In this document: positions 36,170 through 44,714 of the stretch, one piece after another
How the letters are laid out: every line of letters begins with the position of its first letter
How positions within the stretch are numbered: position 1 is the first letter of the stretch
Source of the DNA: Hirschia baltica ATCC 49814
GTDB lineage: Bacteria > Pseudomonadota > Alphaproteobacteria > Caulobacterales > Hyphomonadaceae
DNA: 64,000 bases
Direction of reading: 5' to 3'
Assembly (NCBI RefSeq): GCF_000023785.1
Contig: NC_012982.1
Span: 2,852,001 to 2,916,000, forward strand
Translations under genes and position numbers: made by a program
The notes under the pieces: model-generated
Seen by the model: the letters and a program-made list of their open reading frames with translations, nothing else
What the model was told of the DNA's origin: nothing
Database searches by the model: none

Positions 36170-37938
36170 TAGCCATACTCCTTCAAATTAGTGAAACTTT
36201 GAACTTGTCGCTGCCTTCCACCTGCTTCCAGCCGGCCATTCACCAGATGGTAGTGTCTGTCTGTTAGCGCGCGCAGATTTTCATCATCGGAGCAAATGAT
36301 CATGGTAACTTGAGATTTAAGGCGCGCCAAAAGCTTGTAGACTGTCTGATAGCCCTCAAAATCCATGGATCTGTCAGCATTATCAAATAGAATGATCCGA
36401 GGTTTTTCAGCTAATGCACGCGTGATTGCTATGCGCTGACTCAACGCTGGTGGTATTGCATCGCTATAATTGCCAGTGACAATCGTATCAAAACCACCCG
36501 GTAATTTGGCGACTTCAGCATCGACTCCCAAAATACGAGCAACTTGGTTAACCTTAACAGGGTCAGCTAAACCGAAAGAAGAAATATTGTGGCGAATACT
36601 TCCGCGAATGAGTGAAGGAGATGTAACTAAGTGCCCAACATGCTTAACGCGTTCTCTTGCCTCATATGTTCTGATATCTTCTCTATCGAGTATCACTTTG
36701 CCCGTAGTCGGCGTGAGTGTTCCTGCAATTAACTTCATCAACACCGACTTACCTGCACCATGTACTCCGGTAATTAAGAGTGAATCACCTCGTTTCATTT
36801 CAAAACTAGCGTCATCAATGATAGTCTTACCTGTATTTTCACAGACAAAACTCACATTCTTTAATTCCAAATTACCTTCAGATTCACGTACATAGGCATT
36901 ATTTCTCGTCAGGGTTTCTGTTTTTTCGCCTGCTAGAATCTTTTGAATGTTAGCCTGTGTAATTTTGAAAGCTTGATAGCGCGTCCAGAGCGACAACCCT
37001 TTCTGAATAGGCTGCATAAGACGACCGGAAAGCAGAAGCGCTGCGATGAGAGCACCGTTTGTCATTCCTCCTGACAACACCATTCCCGCGCCAAATGTTA
37101 TAACTGCGATGACCATGATGTTTGCAAACAAGCCACCGGAATTATGCGTCATAGACACATGGCAGCTAAGATCGTAATGCGCCCGTGCTGATGCTGCCTC
37201 CATATGCTCATAACGACGCGAAAACATCTTCTCAAAACCAAATGCCTTGAGTGCATGAATGCCTTCAAGTGCCTCAACAAGAAAGTTGAAACGTTTATCG
37301 TCTGCATCTTCCAGCTTTTTCAGATAGAATTTGTGCTGGCTGCCATTGAATGCTGTTATGGCTCCGAACAAAATTAGGATACAGATCGGAATTAAGACCA
37401 GAATACCGGATATATAAGTTAGTAAAACCAAGTAAATTGGCACAAACATCAACTCAACGAATGTCACCAATTGCTGGCCTGTATAAAATTCCCTTAGTCG
37501 CGCCAATGTTGAAAGATTGTGCAAGAACTCTCCAACCCCACCTTTACGCGTATTATTTGCACTAACATTGATGAAATGATCAACAAAACGGACCATCATT
37601 CTGTGCTCATAGGCAGCACCTGAACGTGTCAAAACGTAGTTACGTGCAATTCGCAACATAGTTTCCAGCATTATCGCAACGACAACACCAACTATGAGGA
37701 CCACAATCGTTCCAGTCCCTTTGTTGACCAAAATACGGTCATAGACCTGCAAAGTTGTAATAGGCAGCGCAAGCGATAGGATGCATATCGCTAACGTACT
37801 TAAGATAATCGAGCTGGTATTTTCCCGGAAACTTTCAATAAAAAGAACATCATCCTTAGATCGCTCGCCTCTAAAAACACCAGCACGCAAACTAGAAATC
37901 TTTTGAGAAAAAGCTCCCCAAACATTAGATAAACCCAT
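36169..37938 (-). CDS. Type I secretion ABC protein, second half-transporter with degenerate motifs
   Basis: 589 aa. Six transmembrane helices (SSIILSTLAICILSLALPITTLQVYDRILVNKG onward) and an ABC domain from about 355. Walker A is canonical (GVHGAGKS), but the signature region reads AIPPALSQRIAITRAL with no LSGGQ, Walker B is RIILFDNAD with Asn where the catalytic Glu should be, and the switch His is missing (MIICSDDEN). Together with the adjacent ABC protein it would form a heterodimer with no fully consensus ATP site. The ATG at 37938 with GGGGGCGGAG just upstream is preferred over a TTG at 37953; it overlaps the end of the acidic protein gene by 14 bp. Confidence 0.9.
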   Translation of the reverse strand: MGLSNVWGAFSQKISSLRAGVFRGERSKDDVLFIESFRENTSSIILSTLAICILSLALPITTLQVYDRILVNKGTGTIVVLIVGVVVAIMLETMLRIARNYVLTRSGAAYEHRMMVRFVDHFINVSANNTRKGGVGEFLHNLSTLARLREFYTGQQLVTFVELMFVPIYLVLLTYISGILVLIPICILILFGAITAFNGSQHKFYLKKLEDADDKRFNFLVEALEGIHALKAFGFEKMFSRRYEHMEAASARAHYDLSCHVSMTHNSGGLFANIMVIAVITFGAGMVLSGGMTNGALIAALLLSGRLMQPIQKGLSLWTRYQAFKITQANIQKILAGEKTETLTRNNAYVRESEGNLELKNVSFVCENTGKTIIDDASFEMKRGDSLLITGVHGAGKSVLMKLIAGTLTPTTGKVILDREDIRTYEARERVKHVGHLVTSPSLIRGSIRHNISSFGLADPVKVNQVARILGVDAEVAKLPGGFDTIVTGNYSDAIPPALSQRIAITRALAEKPRIILFDNADRSMDFEGYQTVYKLLARLKSQVTMIICSDDENLRALTDRHYHLVNGRLEAGGRQRQVQSFTNLKEYG

Positions 37939-38524
37939 CTCCGCCCCCACCAAAGTTTAATGAGAGCTGTAACTCTCCAAGCCCTTCACCAAAAGATGAT
38001 TCAGGCTCAGGAAGCTCGCTATCTCCAGCTGATGGACCGCCTACCAAATCATCAAACAAACCACCCACACTCACGCTTTCTTCGGTCCAGCCATCAAATG
38101 GTGCCTCTGCTTGAGTATCCTCATCGCTGCCTAAAAATAGCGGGTCTTCCAGAACGGTTAGACCTTCTAAATCTTCGCCGACCACGACATCAAGTGCAGC
38201 TTCTAACTCTTCGCCAAGGGCTTCAACGCTTGCGTCAACATCCACATCAAGAATGGCATCATCAGAAATAACTTCTGCAACTGCGTCCACATCAATGTCG
38301 ACATCGCCAACAATAGCTTCGACAGGATCAAGATTAACATCCACATCAAGGTCAACAATGTCCTGACCCGCAAGGTCAACATCGCCATCCACTGTCAGAT
38401 CTTCATCTGAAGCGTCTGGATCTGATGGCTCGGAACCATCCGGTGTTAATAGGTCGGAGAGAACATCTTCGACTGTTTCAACAACAGGCTCGACAACTTC
38501 TTCGACGACTGACTGGCTCGACAA
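37925..38524 (-). pseudogene. C-terminal part of the acidic repeat protein, out of frame with its N-terminal part
   Basis: About 196 codons continuing the acidic protein encoded at 38478-40277 after a frame change at 38507-38514, where GACT occurs twice in tandem. It contains a second copy of the domain beginning DVLSDLLTPDGSEP and ends in a glycine-rich tail (LQLSLNFGGGGDGFI) like C-terminal type I secretion signals. The only start in this frame near the junction is a TTG without a ribosome-binding site, so it is not a separate gene. If one GACT were absent the two parts would form a single protein of 782 aa. Confidence 0.75.
38172..38475 (-). repeat. About 304-bp direct repeat within the acidic protein gene, copy A
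   Basis: Nearly identical to 38617-38920 at a constant offset of 445 bp, encoding the SDLLTP...GEELEAALDVV block. Differences are scattered single bases, mostly silent, so the duplication is not brand new. Confidence 0.85.
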
Positions 38525-40277
38525 TTTCTTCAGCTACCGCTTCGACTGTTTCTTCAACTGCTTCAACAACCGGTTCGACAACTTCTTCAGCCACAGCCTC
38601 AACATCATCACCGGCGTCTTCGCCGATCACCACATCAAGTGCAGCCTCTAACTCTTCGCCAAGCGCTTCAACGCTTGCGTCAACATCCACATCAAGGATG
38701 GCATCATCAGAAAGAACTTCTGCAACCGCGTCCACATCAATGTCGACATCACCAACTATGGCTTCAACTGGATCAAGATTAACATCGACATCAAGGTCAA
38801 CAATGTCCTGACCCGCAAGGTCAACATCACCATCCACTGTCAGATCTTCATCTGAAGCGTCTGGATCTGTTGGTTCTGAACCGCCCGGTGTTAATAGGTC
38901 GGAGAGAACATCTTCGACTGCTTCAACAACGTCTTCGACAGTCTCTTCAACCGCTTCGACGACGTCCTCAACGACCTCTTCAACATCGTCAAGAATTGGG
39001 TCAACTATCTCGTCAACAACGTCTTCAACAACCTCTTCGACATCGTCAAGAATTGGGTCAACTACCTCGTCGACGACGTCTTCAACGACCTCTTCGACAT
39101 CATCAAGAATTGGGTCAACTATCTCGTCGACGACGTCCTCAACAACCTCTTCGACATCATCAAGAATTGGGTCAACTATCTCGTCGACGACGTCCTCAAC
39201 AACCTCTTCAACATCATCAAGAATTGGATCAACTATCTCGTCAACGACGTCTTCAACAACCTCTTCGACATCGTCGAGAATTGGATCAACTATCTCGTCA
39301 ACGACGTCTTCAACAACCTCTTCGACATCGTCGAGAATTGGATCTACTACCTCGTCGACGACATCCTCAATAACTTCTTCAACATCGTCGACTACCTCTT
39401 CGGTGTCGTCAACTTCATCTGTATCCTCATCATTTGTTGTATCATCTTCCGCTTCTTCATCGTCATCATCACTGTCTTCAGAATCAGTCTCTTCGTCTTC
39501 ATCAGACTCATTTTCAGACTCGTCAGGTGTTATAGGACCTCCATTCCCAGTATCAGGATTAGTGTCTGACTGCCCATTTCCTACATTAGTATCCGTAGAA
39601 GTACCGCCTCCACCATTATCCGACCCCTCAGACGCATCTGGAGTATTATTATCATTCGGCTGAGTAGGTAAATCGTCTTGATTTCCTGAATCATCACCTT
39701 CAACATCTGCGATATCTTGTGCTTCGTCATCGACGACTTCATCTGCGTCTTCGTCGTCATTCCCGTCAGAATTGTCTAAACTTCCCAACGGATCAAAAAC
39801 ATTTGAATAGTTCGGACTCTCTGAGCCTTTGGAGAACAATGACGCACCGCCAGGGTTGGACATTTGGAAATTAGATGCACCCGTCGAGCCAACTGAATTA
39901 TTCACATAATCATCGGCAACACCAGGTGAATTTCCTAAAGAGCTCTCAGCCGTCGATAATTGTGTGCCATCTAGGTTTGTCGGCTCAACGCCCTCACTCC
40001 AAGACACATTAACATCGCCAAGATCAAACATGTTATTTAGTGACGAAATATTTAGGTCGGGCATACCTTCGCCCAACGCCCCTTCATCAACCTGCGATGA
40101 TTGAAGGCTGGCAAAACTCATATTACCTGAGCCAAGTATGCCTTCAGATGCACCATCAACATCTTGAGCACCATACTCATCAGCATCCAAACGATGTGCA
40201 GAGATACTTAGATCACCATCTACACGTCCAGGTAGGTCTTCCGGATTGGTCGAAATTTCCGTTTTGTTGTCCACCAC
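38478..40277 (-). CDS. Acidic Asp/Glu/Val-rich repeat protein, probable type I secretion substrate (N-terminal part, frameshifted)
   Basis: About 600 codons before the frame runs into SRRRSCRACC and a stop. Residues 1-170 are of ordinary composition (Ser/Asn/Gly-rich), 170-300 a highly acidic low-complexity region (SDEDEETDSEDSDDDDEEAEDD), 300-450 seven 19-residue repeats (VVDEIVDPILDDVEEVVED), then the 100-residue SDLLTP...ALDVV block, whose second copy lies after the frameshift. No RTX nonapeptides (GGxGxD), no N-terminal signal peptide. Position as first gene before two ABC proteins and an HlyD adaptor, and a Gly-rich C-terminus, point to export by that system. Start: GTG at 40277, 5 nt after GGAGG; the TTG four codons earlier lacks a site. 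Function unknown; a surface or calcium-binding extracellular polymer is a guess. Confidence 0.8.
   Translation of the reverse strand: MVDNKTEISTNPEDLPGRVDGDLSISAHRLDADEYGAQDVDGASEGILGSGNMSFASLQSSQVDEGALGEGMPDLNISSLNNMFDLGDVNVSWSEGVEPTNLDGTQLSTAESSLGNSPGVADDYVNNSVGSTGASNFQMSNPGGASLFSKGSESPNYSNVFDPLGSLDNSDGNDDEDADEVVDDEAQDIADVEGDDSGNQDDLPTQPNDNNTPDASEGSDNGGGGTSTDTNVGNGQSDTNPDTGNGGPITPDESENESDEDEETDSEDSDDDDEEAEDDTTNDEDTDEVDDTEEVVDDVEEVIEDVVDEVVDPILDDVEEVVEDVVDEIVDPILDDVEEVVEDVVDEIVDPILDDVEEVVEDVVDEIVDPILDDVEEVVEDVVDEIVDPILDDVEEVVEDVVDEVVDPILDDVEEVVEDVVDEIVDPILDDVEEVVEDVVEAVEETVEDVVEAVEDVLSDLLTPGGSEPTDPDASDEDLTVDGDVDLAGQDIVDLDVDVNLDPVEAIVGDVDIDVDAVAEVLSDDAILDVDVDASVEALGEELEAALDVVIGEDAGDDVEAVAEEVVEPVVEAVEETVEAVAEEIVEPVSRRRSCRACC
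38617..38920 (-). repeat. About 304-bp direct repeat within the acidic protein gene, copy B
   Basis: Partner of 38172-38475; see that entry. Both copies end in the same GAACATCTTCGACTG word on the + strand (38461 and 38906). Confidence 0.85.
38959..39392 (-). repeat. Tandem array of seven 57-bp repeats (coding)
   Basis: The word AATTGG recurs at 38994, 39051, 39108, 39165, 39222, 39279 and 39336, exactly 57 bp apart. Each unit encodes 19 residues (VVDEIVDPILDDVEEVVED with I/V exchange). Units differ by a few third-position changes. Pattern of hydrophobic Val/Ile every three to four residues suggests an amphipathic helical or coiled-coil rod. Confidence 0.95.
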
Positions 40278-40289
40278 AATAGCCTCCAA

Positions 40290-40944
40290 AGCAAAGCTTC
40301 TATCGATAGCATGTGGGTTTCTTGTGTCCCTTCGCTATACTTTAGACACAGCTTAATAAACGGAAGGTTGTTATTTGGTAAATTTACATGGCGTCAAACT
40401 AAGTTTTCAATTAATCATAATCAAAAATAACAAGAACAAAAATAGTGTTTTTTCGTTAAATCAATTTCATCAAAGTACAAAGCAAATAAAAAAACAAAAA
40501 CAATACTAATATTGATCATATTAATAGGAATATTATATTATCTATACTTATATTCAATGAATATATTTTAGATATATACATAAATAAATTTGCAATTAAA
40601 ATATAGTGATAACGCAATCACAATTTCACACCACAAAAACACTACTAGAAGTACATGCATAAAATCATGAAATTTATAGGTTATTTTGCAAACGGCAGGT
40701 AACTACCAGATAACGAATTCATAACCTTTCGATCAAATATATATGAAATCCAGTCACAGTAATTGCAACTTTAAGAAAAGCACGAATTCACAGCGAAATC
40801 CTCCTTCCAAAAAGTAATTTTGCACGAATTCGTACGTAAATTTACGGAATTACGATCAAAATTTATGCTTTATTGGATGGAGATAGCGAGAATTATCAAT
40901 GTTTCTTGTTAAAATGAGAAACTAAATTCTATTGAAAAAACGGA
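40290..40944. promoter_or_regulatory. Very AT-rich intergenic region upstream of the type I secretion operon
   Basis: 655 bp without a gene, among the most AT-rich stretches of the window. It holds an exact dyad TATATTCA-A-TGAATATA (40549-40565) and, at 40827-40851, AATTC-GTA-CGTAAATTTACG-GAATT, a hairpin with a small bulge that could serve as an operator or as terminator for the iron-uptake genes ending at 40945. The operon promoter should lie in the left part, near 40290-40560. Confidence 0.5.
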
Positions 40945-41136
40945 TTACCCAAAGCGGGCCCACAAGATTGCCGCCAAGCTCGAGCCAACCGCCAGACTAG
41001 CCAAAATATCAAGCCACCCATCAATCATCAATGCGGATATAAGCCCAACAAAACTCAACACAAATAGCGCAAAAGGTATGCCAAATATTCCCCTGAGACG
41101 CCGCAGAGCACTCGGCTTTTCTTGTCTTGTTTTCAC
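40945..41136 (-). CDS. Small membrane protein of the iron-uptake operon
   Basis: 63 aa with two hydrophobic helices (IPFALFVLSFVGLISALMI and ILASLAVGSSLAAILWARF) after a basic N-terminus (MKTRQEKPSALRRLRG). It starts within the stop of the PepSY gene (ATGA overlap at 41133-41136), so it is translationally coupled. Small membrane proteins of this kind often follow siderophore receptor/PepSY pairs; function unknown. Topology is predicted from composition only. Confidence 0.75.
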   Translation of the reverse strand: MKTRQEKPSALRRLRGIFGIPFALFVLSFVGLISALMIDGWLDILASLAVGSSLAAILWARFG

Positions 41137-42278
41137 TGGCCAACCTCCGACAAGGTTTTACGCCTCACACCAGAACGCCGCCCCGCCTCGGCTTTGGTCA
41201 ACCATAGATAAAGCCCACTCAGCAATACAATAATCGTTATTATGTCTAAAACAAACCAAACAAACTTCAGTATAAACCCACCATAATCACCAAAATGCAG
41301 TGGTCGGGATAGCGACAAAGCCTTTGTATACCATGGCATTTCTCGCAGCCCCGCAACCACACCTGTACCAGCATGAACTAAGACGGGCACAATGATATTC
41401 TCAGTGAGCGGTGAATTGCCGTGAAGGAAAACAGCATAATGCGTGGATGTTGAAAATCTGCTGCCCGGAAACGCGACAAACTGCAATTCCATGTCCGGCG
41501 CAAGTAAGACCGCTTCTTTTACAGCAATATCTAAAGATGCACGCTTTGTTATACTTGTCCCATCTTCATTTTTAGTCACTAGATCAGCAAGTTCATGGGC
41601 TCGCCAAGTATCTATGATTGGTCTCTCCAACGTATTGATCACACCTGTAAGACCAACAACAAGCACCCATGCCAGCGTAACAATTCCAAACAGATTATGA
41701 TAATCTAGCCATTTCAACCGACTTGATTGGTTGCGCCGTAAAGTTCCAAATTCCAACTTACGCATAAAAGGCGCATATAGAACAACACCAGAAATAACCG
41801 CCGCAACAAACACAACGCCCATAGCCCCGAGAAACAACATACCTGGCAGACCAAGAAACATATCAGTATGCAGCTGTAATATGAATTCCATGACACTTTC
41901 CCCTCGATCCGCAGGGGGAACAATATCTCCGCTGGTCAGATCAAAGGACGCAAAATGCATCTGCGAAGCTGGGCTATTTTCATCTGGGCCTGTCGTAACA
42001 TTTACGACTGGTCTCTCAATATCAAAACTCATGAATATTGGAACTTCACCCGGTCGTTCAGCCAATGAAACAGATAGGATTTCATCAAGCGTCAGATACG
42101 GCCCATCGGGGTTAGCAGGCCGCCAAGTATCTGGATTTAGAGCATTATCTATCTCATCATGAAATATAAGCGGGAGCCCCGTTATACACAGCATAAGTAG
42201 AAAGAGAGTGCAGACAAGACTCGTCCATTTGTGAACCCAAGTCCACACTTTTATCGTCGAAGCCTGCATCCCCGTCAT
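41133..42278 (-). CDS. PepSY-associated transmembrane protein (putative siderophore-iron reductase)
   Basis: 381 aa. Typical PepSY_TM architecture: N-terminal WTWVHKWTSLVCTLFLLMLCITGLPLIFHDEID with the helix histidines, helices near 140-165 and 190-215 (WLDYHNLFGIVTLAWVLVVGLTGVINTLE, His as possible haem ligand), a periplasmic PepSY-like domain and a final helix (FGDYGGFILKFVWFVLDIITIIVLLSGLYLWL). Such proteins are linked to ferri-siderophore reduction in the periplasm or inner membrane. The gene follows the TonB receptor by 9 bp, with AGGA before the ATG. Confidence 0.88.
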   Translation of the reverse strand: MTGMQASTIKVWTWVHKWTSLVCTLFLLMLCITGLPLIFHDEIDNALNPDTWRPANPDGPYLTLDEILSVSLAERPGEVPIFMSFDIERPVVNVTTGPDENSPASQMHFASFDLTSGDIVPPADRGESVMEFILQLHTDMFLGLPGMLFLGAMGVVFVAAVISGVVLYAPFMRKLEFGTLRRNQSSRLKWLDYHNLFGIVTLAWVLVVGLTGVINTLERPIIDTWRAHELADLVTKNEDGTSITKRASLDIAVKEAVLLAPDMELQFVAFPGSRFSTSTHYAVFLHGNSPLTENIIVPVLVHAGTGVVAGLREMPWYTKALSLSRPLHFGDYGGFILKFVWFVLDIITIIVLLSGLYLWLTKAEAGRRSGVRRKTLSEVGQ

Positions 42279-42287
42279 TGTAATGTC

Positions 42288-43835
42288 CTAAAAGTCGATT
42301 GAGGCCGATAAGCTAATTGTACGTGGATTACCTAGTATCAAATAATTCGCCCCTGGATACCCACCTGTTGAAGCCCAATAGGCTTCATCTGTAATATTTT
42401 CGACCCGTGCACGTAGAGTAACAGGCTGAGCGCCCACTTCTAAAGCATAACGAACACCTAAGTCTAAACGAGTCCAACCATCAATCTGCCTTGTATTTGC
42501 TCCATCAGTATATTGCTCACTCGTATAGACAATCCGTCCATCTAAAGTCAGCCCAGAAATTGCTGCCACATCCCATTCAGCATTCAGGTTGGCTTGCAAT
42601 TCAGGAACACCAATGGGTGTATTACCTTCATTTAGACCATCTTGCGTGCGGGAAAGTTTTGAATCAAGAAGAGTTGCTCCCCCGATAAGACGCACACCAT
42701 TCACTGGCTCCCCAAACACACTTAATTCCAAACCTGAGTTTTCTTGTTCACCAGATGCAGTAAACACCTGATCTACAACGATAGTATTGGGGCGTGTAAG
42801 TTGAAATAAAGACAGCGTCGCACCAAAATCTCCACCATCATATTTGGCACCGACTTCTACCTGCTCTCCAGTAAATGGCTCTAACACCTCACCGGCATTT
42901 CCAATGGCAACACCACCACTTGTCGCAGGCGCAATTTCACCCGGCTGAAGGCTTTCTGCATAATTTCCATATACAGAAAACTGATCTGTTGCTTTATACA
43001 CCAAACCAAATGCAGGCGTGATCTTGCTGTCTTCATAGCCAGACAAGTAAGCACCACTATTATAATTAAAACTTGCTGTTTCAATATTCTGTTGCCGCAG
43101 TCCAATTGTGGCCAACACCCGATCATCTAGAAAAGATAAAGTATCCGCAATTGCAAAAGATTGGTTGGTCACCTCTTCTGTTTTTAGCGGGCTAGCAAGG
43201 TCTCCACCGATAAAATAATCTGCCGCAGGCGCAACAACTGCAATCTGCGAATAAAGGTCTGATGCAAATGTGTCGACAAAGCTAGAAAATGCATATGCGT
43301 TTTTTGATTCCAAATTCACAGAAGAAGCAGAAATCGCAATGCGGTGGCCCACAGGTCCAGTATCGAACTCTGCACTCAGCCCTGTATCAAATGATACAAC
43401 GGCATCTTCACGTGTGTTATCAAAACGGTAGGCAGACAAAACCCCATCTTCAGTTGCTCTAGGGTTTGCCAAAACATTGTCTTCTTCACCATTTCTGGCA
43501 CCAGCACCAAGCCAAACTTTTACATTGCTTGTAAGATCATATTCCCCACGCACTGCACCGTATAATTGCTCTTCACTTGTATATGTCCAAGGTTGAGCAA
43601 AATTGACGTCAGCATCTGGCACAGCAGGTATATCGCCCAATGGTGTAACTTGCGGGCGCGGTGCATCAATCTGATTGTCTTGATATCCAAGATCAGCAGA
43701 AAAACGGAACCGCTCTCCCGCATAATCTGTTCCTATGGAAAAAACAGAAAGATTGCGGTTTTGGTCCTCAACCGACGTTTCTCCGTCGCGTAATGCCGCG
43801 TTAAAACGCACCCCCCCAATCATTGTTTGCACCAA
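42288..43835 (-). pseudogene. TonB-dependent siderophore receptor, C-terminal part after a frameshift
   Basis: About 508 codons of beta-barrel (GGVRFNAALRDGETSVEDQNRNLSVFSIG ... ENITDEAYWASTGGYPGANYLILGNPRTISLSASIDF), continuing the plug encoded at 43801-44466. The reading frames are offset by a run of seven G residues (43811-43817 as C on the + strand); six would make one 725-aa protein, a normal length for a ferri-siderophore receptor. The ATG at 43835 lies in the middle of conserved sequence without a signal peptide, so this part alone cannot be a functional receptor. Confidence 0.85.
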
Positions 43836-44466
43836 AGCGTTGCCCTAGATCAACTGCAGCATAGCCCTGCCCTGCAGTTTCATACCCAAGGGTCAACCGC
43901 TGAATTCCACCATCTGGTGCACGCTTAGGAACAAGGTTGATCGTTCCGCCGACACCACTACCACCAGGAGCAGCACCATTGATAAACGCGCTAGCACCGC
44001 GAAACACTTCAACACGCTCAAGCGATTCTGCCGCTACAGATTGTCTAGGCAGTACACCATAGACTCCATTCAACGTAATATCATCTGAATAGACTGGGAA
44101 ACCGCGTAGAATGTAAACTTCCTGAAAATTACCAAATCCCTTCGCCACGCGGACAACGGGATCATTTTGCAACACATCCCCAACACTTTGTGACTGCTGA
44201 TTTAGAACCAATTCAGACGTGTAAGCTGTACCTGAAAACGGCGCATCAAGATAATCTAGGTTACCAAGTAGGCCCGCGCGCCCTCCGCGAGCCACTTGCC
44301 CACCAGCATATTCTGAAGTCAGTTCAACTTGTGAACTTCCGGTGATTGTTACAGTATCCATCGTCAACTGGTCATTACTGTCAGAACTCTCCTGTGCAAA
44401 TGCGTATGAAGAGCAAGTGGTGAGCAAAACACCAGTGACCAAAACTTTCCAGCTTATCGGTTTCAA
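43801..44466 (-). pseudogene. TonB-dependent siderophore receptor, N-terminal part
   Basis: 221 codons: signal peptide (VLVTGVLLTTCSSYAFAQ), TonB-box region (MDTVTITGSSQVEL), and the plug with SVGDVLQNDPVVRVAKGFGNFQEVYILRGFPVYSDDITLNGVYG, ESLERVEVFRGASAFINGAAPGGSGVGGTINLVPKR (the siderophore-receptor type signature). Translation ends at TTTTAA just after the G7 tract; see the C-terminal part. It starts with TTG directly behind an in-frame stop, with only a weak ribosome-binding site. A Fur-box-like site lies 15-30 bp before the start. The gene heads an operon with the PepSY protein and small membrane protein. Confidence 0.85.
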
Positions 44467-44481
44467 AGTCTATTTCTTTAT

Positions 44482-44496
44482 TGAGAATAATTCGCA
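44482..44496. promoter_or_regulatory. Fur-box-like operator before the siderophore receptor
   Basis: TGAGAAT-A-ATTCGCA: a 7-1-7 dyad with one mismatch, matching the classical Fur core TGAGAATnATTCTCA except at one base. It is located right upstream of the receptor start and fits iron repression. Confidence 0.65.
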
Positions 44497-44661
44497 GACA
44501 GTGCTATATGTGGAAACCATACTCAAGACAAGCCTATCTTTGACACTAGAGGCATTGAGTTCATAGCATCACCCCACAACTGGAAGACCAGCCCCTGCCA
44601 CTTTGAACAGAGGCTAAATTTCACTTTCCTAAAATCAAAGCAAACCTTTGACTTGATCTTA

Positions 44662-44678
44662 TTTAGAATAATTCTAAA
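44662..44678. promoter_or_regulatory. Perfect 17-bp Fur-family-type palindrome before oxyR
   Basis: TTTAGAAT-A-ATTCTAAA, exact 8-1-8 dyad, 37 bp before the oxyR start. It matches the iron-control-element (Irr) consensus of alphaproteobacteria as I remember it, and resembles PerR/Fur sites. It may control oxyR, or the divergent iron genes from a distance. Confidence 0.6.
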
Positions 44679-44714
44679 GTGTATTGGTTGTGTTATCTCT
44701 AAATGGTGAGAGTT

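Noticed and set aside
38959-39392. 57-bp tandem repeats considered as a CRISPR array
   Set aside because: Units are contiguous without unique spacers, diverge at third codon positions and keep an open reading frame.
38870-39663. Arg/Gln-rich and Ser-rich open frames antisense to the acidic repeat protein
   Set aside because: They are the mirror of the 57-bp repeats and acidic codons on the other strand; composition is explained by the repeat, not by a protein family.
37925-40277. Acidic protein as an RTX toxin or adhesin
   Set aside because: No GGxGxD nonapeptides; only the neighbouring exporter and the Gly-rich tail suggest type I secretion.
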